Shown: in pieces, positions 56,101 to 62,514 of the stretch
How positions within the stretch are numbered: position 1 is the first letter of the stretch
Layout: each line of letters opens with the position of its first letter
Origin: Bdellovibrio bacteriovorus
Lineage (GTDB): Bacteria; Bdellovibrionota; Bdellovibrionia; Bdellovibrionales; Bdellovibrionaceae
Assembly (NCBI RefSeq): GCF_002208115.1
Contig: NZ_CP020946.1
Coordinates: 2,356,001 to 2,420,000, forward strand
DNA length: 64,000 nt
Direction: 5' to 3'
Notes under the pieces: generated by a model
Told to the model about the DNA's origin: nothing
The model's database searches: none
What the model saw: the letters and a program-made list of their open reading frames with translations, nothing else
Translations under genes and position numbers: made by a program

Positions 56101-57831
56101 AAAGAAGGTGGCATTCTCGGGGATCCAGCAACCGCCTCCCCGACAACAGCACCCGTCGCTATTGCGAGCTTGAATTCGGGCGTAACAAAAATCTCAAGTG
56201 GCCAGTTCCATGCTTGTGCCATTAAATCCGGAGCATTGTACTGCTGGGGGCAAAACTCCAACGGCGAAGTGGGTGTTGGCAGCACCACTCTGGTGGGCAC
56301 GCCGACGGCGATCAACGGCCTGGGAACTGTCACTGATGTTTGGACGGGATATTATGGCACCTGTGCGAAAAACAATTCCAATCAGGTCTATTGCTGGGGT
56401 AACAATTCCGACAACCAGCTTTTAAGCAATACCACTGCGGATGTCACCTCGCCGCTTTTGATGGCGGAACTTGCCGGAGCCACAGATATTTACTTTGGTA
56501 TCCAGTTCTGCGCGGCTTTAGCCGGCGATTTGCATTGTAAAGGCAGAAACTATTTTGGCGAAGCCGGCATCAATCAGCCGACAGGAACCTCGGTGATTCC
56601 TTTGACCCCCGTTGTTGGAGGCTCTGGCGGTGTCACTGCCGTTGCGGGCTCTACAGGGGCTCACACCTGTTTCGTGCGCAGTGGCCAGGTTTATTGCACA
56701 GGATTCTCGGGATTCGGCCAGCACGGCGATCAGCAACCTCTGCAGTCCAATGCCCACGTTCTCAGCCCGAAATTCAGCGGTGCCAGCACCATTTCCATCT
56801 TCACTGAGCATGCTTGCGGCATCTTCAGCGGGGCCGTGAAATGTCTGGGTGACAGCTACTATAGCAAAACCGGAAATCTGCTGACAGATCGTATTTATCA
56901 GGCTCCGACCCAGGTGAAAAATCTGACCTCTGGAGCCACCAAGCTTGTCAGTTCCAGCACCGGCACATGTGCCGTTGTGTCAGGCGGGGTTCAATGCTGG
57001 GGTCGCAACTTTATTCGCGCTTCGGGAAGCACTTCGGGAAATCCGAATATTCCGACAGGACTGTCTTCAGGAGCTACGGACTTGGCAATGAGTTTTGGCA
57101 GCACTGTGTGCGCCATTAAGGCGGGCAAACTTTACTGTTGGGGTCAGGTTGATATCATCCCTTACTTGGACCTTGCTGTTGATTTCTATTATGCGCCCGT
57201 CGAAATCACCGCCGCTGGTTCCAATAACGTGTCCGTCACCTTGGGCCGCCATCATGCTTGCGTGTTGAAAACAGACAAAACCGTCTGGTGCACCGGCTAC
57301 AATGCCCACGGTCAGTTGGGCCAAGGGGACACCTCTGACCGAATCAGTCTGCATCAGGTGCCGGGTCTGACGAATGTCGATGAATTGCAGGCTTCCAGCT
57401 ATGGAACTTGTGCCCGCATCGGAACAACGTCCATCAAGTGTTGGGGGCAAATAACAGGAAATGGAACCAACACCAACCAAAAGACGCCGGTTGATATTGG
57501 AAGCTTCACCAACGTGACCCGACTGATCAGCGGTTACACCAACCACTGCGCGATCAACAACGGCGCCGCCTATTGCTGGGGCTTTAATCGCTATGACCAA
57601 CACGGCTTGAATGACTATCAGACAAATGAATACCATTTTTCTCCGACGGCTTTGACGACTCTTAACGCCATCGGCACTGTGACTGATCTGGAAGTTCGTG
57701 GCGCTTATGGTATTTGCGGTAAAATTGGCACAAACTGGTACTGTTCGGGTATCGACACGAACAGCGAGCTGGGAACAAACAGAAAGCCGTTCCGTCTGGC
57801 GCCGGTTTCCATGGGGCCTTTCCCTAACTAA
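50101..57831 (+). CDS. Giant lipoprotein: Calx-beta, Ig-like domains and 14 RCC1 repeats
   Basis: 2576 aa. The N-terminus THISTSFFALFLTSC is a lipoprotein signal. In order: a Calx-beta-like domain (about 40-145), an ASPM/choice-of-anchor-like beta domain (about 155-260), about ten bacterial Ig-like units (about 265-1630; motifs such as TFSEAM, DLAGN, DTTVPTVTNVT), two more Calx-beta domains (about 1640-1870), then 14 RCC1-type repeats to the C-terminus. Most repeats read CAxxxGxxYCWGxN, with a Cys pair about 8-10 residues apart; 14 blades would make two seven-bladed propellers. Probably a surface-exposed adhesin or binding protein; partner unknown. The start has only a weak Shine-Dalgarno. 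Confidence 0.87.
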   Translation: MFDARTFLTHISTSFFALFLTSCMDASLSPLLSENQVLRKITVESGKTVVLEEGIGHQITLGVETPSVPGVTVKPEDLGWTLNDEDGDFEASNGTLLVQPGITSVSFIIKATRDAVIENDETFELRFTGEKFEGLDSNVISFVVKDKTTRAKVTAAATLDFGPQMKDTVIEKSVSFQNTGDAPAQGLTLSTLSAPFAFKGGSFPGNGGTCSTTLNGHSSCSVVITYSPTEVNTHSQTLTWNYTNPDIADNGSLGISGLGVEVAAVLGGRPANPSNVEDLDITVSGTNVTHYRYKVGPQGSTDCTVSSGYSTETAVGAKITDDLAALANQSLKICVVGKDSNNFWQPFTAATVYTWNYDTLRPSVVISQKTGQADPTNTLPVRFSLVFSEALAESSLTDGDVSFAGSALVNTHTLTKIDSTHYELTVSGVDNNGVIQPVINADKFSDLAGNLNTVSTSSDNQVTYDTSAPSLPTSLSWIQTSPTKVTPAAASWTLSDSSDIAEQKIQFYKDASCLLLEGTAISLSTSAVTRSFAGADGETYTYNLTVIDTSGNVSVSGCSTALTMDRTAPSLASFNPATSVRASLPASVTVTFSEAMLQSAVETESNWGITCSGGANVSIAGVSASSATAAVVNLTVTTLPANAEVCTLTAKTTLTDVAGNALPAAGTVQYTLDLPGTVVSVTSSLANGSYKASQVVPVSVQFTENVTIAGGTPELLIETGSTDRVAAYVSGSGTNTLVFQYTVQAGDNSADLDYESVNALTLAGATIKDSFGNDMILTLPAPGAAGSLSANKNIIIDTQAPEAFVIAGVTGGTDSTQDEWLTNGSTGTIHWAAAPGSTQYLVEIRNSDASAPVCAQQTVTTTSHTSTGCALSNGTQYTARISAQDAVGNSTAATNNDFVFTVNTSAVIATITGQPTGKTNQTTLNIDVAGADVQTYRYKIGPAASTNCAVATDYSGDIAIATHITDSISGLGNTDIKVCVIGKNSASVEQALTSATTATWTQDLAAPTLTINQKAGQADPTNAVPVEFTIVASEAIANFAVADITQSGTASGITWSLTTSDNITWSLKATAITGAGTLIPSITANKVTDAAGNNNTASTSTDNQITYETTKPSLTINQKAGQTDPTNTLPVEFTVVFTEAVNASTFTAADITQGGTASGITWNLSTSDNITWTLQATAITTAGTLIPSITAGKVSDPAGNTNNASTTTDSTVTYDITAPVNATSLAWQQTSPTNTTSLVASWSKSTSTDLASQKVRFYTGASCDTYTGTENAATSSATTSNFTGVNGTTYTYQVISLDAAGNSITSVCSSAIVIDTTVPTVTNVTSNKANGAYTVGDVIDVRITFSENVTVTGTPLIALNTTPARSASYASGTGTNTLVFNYTVQATDTAADLNYAATTSLTVASATIRDAAANNATLTLPATGAAGSLGTNKNIVIDTTAPSITTFTVTNTTPTNSTTFNITSAVSGSPATYCIMENNTAVASCTWTAGASLPATFTVTTVNEAKTLYAWVKDAAGNVSAMASSASITFDNTPPTATLSGQPTGSSAKYALNIDVNGSDVVAYKYKLGVAGSTDCTVATGYSASEISSSTNITDNISALANGSIKVCVVGKDTAGNWQTYATATAVTWTKNSPAIQFSATTSSVSEYNDPTHTVAVSIPSAVDIAVSVSYTYSNGSAPSATMGSDYTATNGTATIAAGSTSVNISIPILDNSTEEYDETFKITLSGPVGGSLGANTVHTVTITDDEAPPLVTIQDVYVVEGSSTSLMATLSHPTDKGSVSINWTRDTCTGTDCATVGTDYTMATTSGTASVASGATSVTFGSLTTINNAADELYKRIPIKITGITGGTSYISNADIFINDNDSPAGKDAVDVVAGDNHTCALTSNGNVYCWGHNGAAPLGQGHYYPSSSPLLVPLAAPAVGIASLYNNVCAVLNTGALYCWGQGSHGTYPGGGFTGTSSISTRLTPTLVTGMNSGVTQVSIGWGNSCAIQNGAVYCWGIKEGGILGDPATASPTTAPVAIASLNSGVTKISSGQFHACAIKSGALYCWGQNSNGEVGVGSTTLVGTPTAINGLGTVTDVWTGYYGTCAKNNSNQVYCWGNNSDNQLLSNTTADVTSPLLMAELAGATDIYFGIQFCAALAGDLHCKGRNYFGEAGINQPTGTSVIPLTPVVGGSGGVTAVAGSTGAHTCFVRSGQVYCTGFSGFGQHGDQQPLQSNAHVLSPKFSGASTISIFTEHACGIFSGAVKCLGDSYYSKTGNLLTDRIYQAPTQVKNLTSGATKLVSSSTGTCAVVSGGVQCWGRNFIRASGSTSGNPNIPTGLSSGATDLAMSFGSTVCAIKAGKLYCWGQVDIIPYLDLAVDFYYAPVEITAAGSNNVSVTLGRHHACVLKTDKTVWCTGYNAHGQLGQGDTSDRISLHQVPGLTNVDELQASSYGTCARIGTTSIKCWGQITGNGTNTNQKTPVDIGSFTNVTRLISGYTNHCAINNGAAYCWGFNRYDQHGLNDYQTNEYHFSPTALTTLNAIGTVTDLEVRGAYGICGKIGTNWYCSGIDTNSELGTNRKPFRLAPVSMGPFPN

Positions 57832-57864
57832 ACCAAATCACTGCTTGATTAACCCTCTGCGTTT

Positions 57865-57884
57865 CCCCTAAATTTTAGGGGTTT
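57865..57884 (+). terminator. Short hairpin after the giant lipoprotein gene
   Basis: CCCCTAA / TTAGGGG with a 3-base loop, followed by TTTAC. A weak terminator; the next gene begins 19 bases downstream with GAGGA before its ATG. Confidence 0.5.
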
Positions 57885-57902
57885 ACTAAACAGAGGATCC
57901 TC

Positions 57903-60734
57903 ATGAAGAAACTACTTTTGTCCTTAATGGCCGGCCTTTTGGCGCCGACCATAGCCATGTCTCAATCCGAAGTAATCGACAACTCACAAAGCCCGCCCCG
58001 CCAGTGGAAGACGATTGAAAACGAATACGTTAAAGTCATCTATCCTGAAGCCTTCCGTCCCAAAGCGGTGTATGTGGCGAATCTCATCAAACACAACGCC
58101 GCCGTTGTGGGCCTGAGCTATGGAATCAGCAAACCGAAGAAAATCACCCTTATTATCCGCAATGAGGTGGCTCTTCCCAATGGTTTTGTAGCTCGCGCTC
58201 CCCGCCGCACAGAGTGGTTCAATGCCGGTGCCTACAGCCCCATGGTGGGATCTCTGGAATGGCTGCAGATTCTTTCCATCCACGAATACCGTCACGTACA
58301 GCAGATGGATGACTTCAATAAAAACACGGTTCGCTATTTCGATTACCTCTTCGGGGATCTGGGGCTGAATCTGGCCGATGTGATCTCTAAAAAACCATGG
58401 ATGGCGGAAGGTGATGCCGTCTATGCCGAAACAAAATACACGGATGGTGGCCGGGGCCGGTCCCCGCGTTTCCTGACGCGTCTTAAAGGTATTTTGCTGG
58501 GGGGCGAAACCCCGACTTACGATCAATTTGTGAATGGGACCTATCGTGACGCTTTGGTGAATCAGTATGTTTACGGTTACGTGCTGATTTCCCGCGCGTA
58601 TCAAAAATATGGTGATGATTTCTGGGAAAAACTGACCGACAAAATCACCCGCGGTCCCCACCCGTTCCGTCTGGAATCCGCGTTCAGGGAACTGACCGGC
58701 GTTGAGTTCCAGAGCTTCTACTATGAGACTTTCAACGAACTGCGCGAGGCATGGAAGAAAGACGCCTTCACCGACGCTCCCAAAACCGACTACACGGTAA
58801 GATTCAATCCCAAGGTTTCCAATAACAGTCTGTACTATGTGAAGTTTGACCTCAATACGGTCCCGGCCATCTACAAATCCACAGCACAGGGTGAAGAAAA
58901 AATCGCCGAAGTGCCGTATTCAGAAGACTTAAGCCGCATTGACTATTCCGGCACCCATGCTGTGTACACGGATTATGTGCCTCACCCGCGCTATGGATTT
59001 GAGGGCTCGGCAAATCTTGTTCTGGTGGATCTGACCGGTGGATCGAAGTCCTACATCACTTCAGGACGCCGCCTTTACAATCCGAAATTCAGCGCCAGCG
59101 GTAAATCCATTCTGGCAGCGGAGTTCAATGACAAGATGACCTGGGACATTCAAGAAATTGGTTTTGATGGAAAGAACCTGCGCACTCTGTCCCTTAAAGA
59201 CCTTGATCTGATGGAGGCCGCTTCGCTGAACGGGGATGAAATTATCGCCGTGGCTTCCAACAACACCGGACACAAGGCCTTGATTCAGGCGCGCTTCGGT
59301 TCGGATCAATATAAGGTGCTTTTGCCGTTTTCCCGCAACAATATCTTCTGGCTGCAGACAAACTCAAACCAAGAAATTCTGTTCGAGGCACAGTACAAAG
59401 GCGCCAACGAAATCTTCCACGGAAACACCCTGGGTGAATTCAGGCAATGCACCCAGAGCAAAATTTCTGCTTACGCTCCAACCTTTGATGGAACAAGCCT
59501 GGTTTACACCGAAGAAACCCCCTACGGAGCCCGTACCAAGAAAGCGGAGTTGAGCTCATGCGCGGCCCTGCCGGCTTCCCAACTGGTTGACTTCAACTAT
59601 CTGGGCGACAACCCCAGTGATAATTACAACAAGTTCCAGCCGGTACCACTGAGCGGCCAGGAAACCTTCTACACGGCGGATTCTGCCAAATACACCGAAT
59701 CAGACTATGGGATGTTTGATGCGCGGGGTTTCACTCCGCACACCTGGAGCTTCTTTGGCGGTCGCGGCTTGGCTTTGACGGTGATCACGGACAACTATCT
59801 TCGCGATTTCGGTTCCGCCATCACGGTCGGTTCTGATGGCGAGGAAAACACCCCATTTACTTCCGTCAAGATCGACTTTAAACGGTACTGGCCGGTCTTC
59901 AGCATTCTGGGCGACATCCGCAACCGTGCTGCCGATGTGAATCTGAACACGCAGGAACTAACCTGGCGCGAGGGCTCTTACGGTTTGGGCGTGGCCTTGC
60001 CGTATGCCTTTAAACACCACCTGTACAACGGATACCTGCAGGTTGATTACTCTGCGAAGCTTTTAAAAACGGAAAGCTTCCGACTGGACAAGGTGTCTGT
60101 GCCGGGATCTCAAGCTTCCACTTACGCGGATCAAAAAGTGGGCCTTTTGTTCTCTTACACCAAATCCGCGCAGCACCGTGCGATTCTGCCTCCGCTGGGG
60201 GTCGACGTTCAGGCGTTCTATGAAGACGTGGATGGAGTGTCCAACGAAGAAGCTCCGGGTTCTTACCGAACTTACGGACAGGTTCGTCTGTACCTGCCAG
60301 GCTTCCTTGCTAATAATGGCATTCGTCTGACTGGGAATGGACAGGAGAACCGCGAAGGCACCGGCAATTACATCTTCCCGACTCCGGCATTCAATCCGGT
60401 GGGTTACATCTATTCCCGTGGCTTTGATTACCTGCCGGCAGATCGTTTTGTAAAGGGCAGCTTCGAGTACATGTTCCCGCTGTCTTATCCGGACTACAAC
60501 CTGGGGGCGTGGATCTATTTCAAACGTCTTTATGGAAATCTGTACATGGATCACACCAAAGTCATCCTTGGCAACAACAACGCCAACCTGAACAGTTATG
60601 GTGCAGAGTTGATCGCACAATCTGTGATCTTCCGCTTCCTGCCAATCGACTTTGGCTTCCGCTATATTCAGAAAGTGGAACCGGCCGAGGGTGAAGGTGA
60701 AATCTTCCTGGGCACGAACTTAGCTGTGTTCTAA
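57903..60734 (+). CDS. Predicted outer-membrane zinc metalloprotease with beta-propeller and beta-barrel
   Basis: 943 aa. Signal peptide (MKKLLLSLMAGLLAPTIAMSQ). The N-terminal domain is zincin-like with HEYRH (His127, Glu128, His131) and a likely third ligand Glu169 in PWMAEGDAVYAE. Residues about 270-560 look like a TolB/WD40-type propeller (YNPKFSASGKSILAAEFND). From about 600 alternating hydrophobic strands and a terminal FLGTNLAVF suggest an outer-membrane barrel. Peptidase activity is inferred from HExxH only. The architecture suggests a surface- or periplasm-facing protease useful in predation. Confidence 0.8.
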   Translation: MKKLLLSLMAGLLAPTIAMSQSEVIDNSQSPPRQWKTIENEYVKVIYPEAFRPKAVYVANLIKHNAAVVGLSYGISKPKKITLIIRNEVALPNGFVARAPRRTEWFNAGAYSPMVGSLEWLQILSIHEYRHVQQMDDFNKNTVRYFDYLFGDLGLNLADVISKKPWMAEGDAVYAETKYTDGGRGRSPRFLTRLKGILLGGETPTYDQFVNGTYRDALVNQYVYGYVLISRAYQKYGDDFWEKLTDKITRGPHPFRLESAFRELTGVEFQSFYYETFNELREAWKKDAFTDAPKTDYTVRFNPKVSNNSLYYVKFDLNTVPAIYKSTAQGEEKIAEVPYSEDLSRIDYSGTHAVYTDYVPHPRYGFEGSANLVLVDLTGGSKSYITSGRRLYNPKFSASGKSILAAEFNDKMTWDIQEIGFDGKNLRTLSLKDLDLMEAASLNGDEIIAVASNNTGHKALIQARFGSDQYKVLLPFSRNNIFWLQTNSNQEILFEAQYKGANEIFHGNTLGEFRQCTQSKISAYAPTFDGTSLVYTEETPYGARTKKAELSSCAALPASQLVDFNYLGDNPSDNYNKFQPVPLSGQETFYTADSAKYTESDYGMFDARGFTPHTWSFFGGRGLALTVITDNYLRDFGSAITVGSDGEENTPFTSVKIDFKRYWPVFSILGDIRNRAADVNLNTQELTWREGSYGLGVALPYAFKHHLYNGYLQVDYSAKLLKTESFRLDKVSVPGSQASTYADQKVGLLFSYTKSAQHRAILPPLGVDVQAFYEDVDGVSNEEAPGSYRTYGQVRLYLPGFLANNGIRLTGNGQENREGTGNYIFPTPAFNPVGYIYSRGFDYLPADRFVKGSFEYMFPLSYPDYNLGAWIYFKRLYGNLYMDHTKVILGNNNANLNSYGAELIAQSVIFRFLPIDFGFRYIQKVEPAEGEGEIFLGTNLAVF

Positions 60735-60738
60735 ATAA

Positions 60739-60765
60739 AAAAGGCCTGCGCAATGCAGGCCTTTT
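60739..60765. terminator. Bidirectional terminator between convergent genes
   Basis: Perfect 11-bp stem AAAAGGCCTGC / GCAGGCCTTTT with a 5-base loop. T runs follow on both strands, serving the metalloprotease gene (plus) and the outer-membrane protein gene (minus). Confidence 0.9.
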
Positions 60766-60776
60766 GTTTTTCGATC

Positions 60777-61451
60777 TTAGCGACCGACAGTTCCGGGAAT
60801 CCCGTCAAACATGATCCCCACCGTAAAGTAAGAACCCGACAGATCCAGAGAGTTCACACTGGTGCTGACCGAACCGGAGCGCTTCAGGTCATCCACCTTG
60901 TTGTGCTCAATAGCGCCTTCAAATACAAAATAGAATCGCTTGTAACCCAAAGCCAAAGAGACTCCCGCCGCAGCGTAAGGGGATGCGTACCAGCTCTCTC
61001 CGACACTCTTGGTGTAGTCACCGTTTTGTGCCAGAGTCTTCATCGTGACTTTCGTATTGGTGCCGCCAACACCAGCAAAGGCATCGACGCGATAGAAGTC
61101 CTCACGAACAATGGGGACACGTGCAATCAGCAGGAACGCATCCTGATCAATTTTGGCAGAATAGTCGGTATTAGGGTCGGCCGGATTTTCTTCACTGTCA
61201 GCGAGCTTCTTGGCATAACGAGCGCCCACATCCAGATATTTCATCACAGGATAGGTAATTTCCAGGCCCAACTGCGTGACGCCTTCAATTTTTTTCATGG
61301 ATTGAGCTTCCAGACTGTCATTCAGTTCATCAAGCTTCACACCCGTCATTCCCGCAAAGAAGCGGGCCTGAACCGGAATCTCAACCGCCGCAGAGGCTGT
61401 TGCCGATACGATTAAAGAAAACAAACCAACGACGACAGGGAACTTCATCAT
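60777..61451 (-). CDS. Outer-membrane beta-barrel protein
   Basis: 224 aa from ATG 61451 (61448 also possible); GAGGTGAT lies immediately upstream. Signal peptide ends TASAAVEIP. Alternating strands such as QLGLEITYPVMKYLDVGARYAKKL and FYFVFEGAIEHNKVD, plus a closing SYFTVGIMFDG, indicate a small barrel of the OmpA/OmpW kind. No enzymatic motif. Divergently placed from no other gene; the next upstream gene, marC, is on the same strand 110 bp away. Confidence 0.75.
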   Translation of the reverse strand: MMKFPVVVGLFSLIVSATASAAVEIPVQARFFAGMTGVKLDELNDSLEAQSMKKIEGVTQLGLEITYPVMKYLDVGARYAKKLADSEENPADPNTDYSAKIDQDAFLLIARVPIVREDFYRVDAFAGVGGTNTKVTMKTLAQNGDYTKSVGESWYASPYAAAGVSLALGYKRFYFVFEGAIEHNKVDDLKRSGSVSTSVNSLDLSGSYFTVGIMFDGIPGTVGR

Positions 61452-61561
61452 AATCACCTCGTGAAGTTCCATAGTAAGTAGGACGAAGCAGTTTACTCAA
61501 GTCTGGGCCGCTGGATCCCAACAATTTCTCGACCGCAAACTGAAGATTGTTTTCAGGACTT

Positions 61562-62248
61562 TTACGGCTTCAACGAAGGGTAAATCTCAATCAGGCTGAT
61601 CACCCCGTTTACCACGATCTGAAGTCCCACGCAGAATGTGAGAAAACCCACCAGTTTATTGCAGACCTGTGCCGCCTGAGGGCTGAGCTTGGCCAGAATG
61701 GTCGGAGCAGAATAGTAGCAAACAAATACCGTCGCACACATCAGCACACTGGCCGTCAGCACGGCCACGACCTTAAACAGGTGCACCTGCGTGTCGGGAT
61801 GATAGCTGTTGGCACTTAACGCCAATAAAACCGATATCGTCCCCCCTCCCATCGTCGTTGGAAACGCCAGAGGATAGAACAGATGTGACATCAGGGACGT
61901 TTGTGGCTTTTGAGAGGACGCAATATTCTTCTCGGGGTCTTCTTCTTCAGACTTTGAAAGAATCTGCAAAGCCATACGCGCAATGATAAAGCCCCCGGCC
62001 AGTTGCACCACCGCAGTCGAGATCCCAAACAAACGGAAAAAATAAACCCCAAAAATAGAGACTACAAAACACAGGGCCAGGCAGAACACCGCAATGGACA
62101 AGGCCGCCTTACGACGAATCTCTGCGGAGTGCCCCATAAAGAAGGGCCCCACCACCAAAGAACTTCCAATCGGATTGACCGGCGGAAACAGGGCCAGAAA
62201 TGACAAAAAGACCAAATGAAAGAATGAATGAATCGAGATTGTTTCCAT
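61562..62248 (-). CDS. MarC family integral membrane protein
   Basis: 228 aa UPF0056/MarC protein with six predicted helices. Signature stretches are FPPVNPIGSSLVVGPFF near the start and YPLAFPTTMGGGTISVLLAL at about 125-145. Transport substrate unknown; despite the name, MarC is not shown to confer antibiotic resistance. Divergent from the subtilase gene across a 266-bp gap. Confidence 0.92.
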   Translation of the reverse strand: METISIHSFFHLVFLSFLALFPPVNPIGSSLVVGPFFMGHSAEIRRKAALSIAVFCLALCFVVSIFGVYFFRLFGISTAVVQLAGGFIIARMALQILSKSEEEDPEKNIASSQKPQTSLMSHLFYPLAFPTTMGGGTISVLLALSANSYHPDTQVHLFKVVAVLTASVLMCATVFVCYYSAPTILAKLSPQAAQVCNKLVGFLTFCVGLQIVVNGVISLIEIYPSLKP

Positions 62249-62514
62249 CGCTAAAATCCTGGTTGGGTTCCCTCTAAACTACTTTAAGGTCGCCCTTTCA
62301 GACAATGACAATTGATCCGGCTGCGGGCCCACAAATAGTCTTTAAATCCCCCACAATAAGCTTGCGCTAAGCCCTCCAAAGCACTAGAAAAAGTGCCGAA
62401 ACTGGTGGCATTTTTTCCGGCACGGATCTTGGAATATTTCCCACTGGATTTCCAAAAACCCGTTTTTCGGTGTCGCTATGGCACTGAAATGCGACATGAG
62501 AGCAAAGGGCGCAA

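Noticed and set aside
60753-61415. A 220-codon plus-strand frame opposite the outer-membrane barrel gene
   Set aside because: The minus-strand gene has a signal peptide, a Shine-Dalgarno match of eight bases and barrel strands; the plus frame overlaps a terminator and has no support.
62479-62492. Sigma-54-like promoter (TGGCAC ... TGC) upstream of the subtilase gene
   Set aside because: Only 9 bases separate GG and GC where the -24/-12 consensus needs 10, and it lies too close to the start codon.
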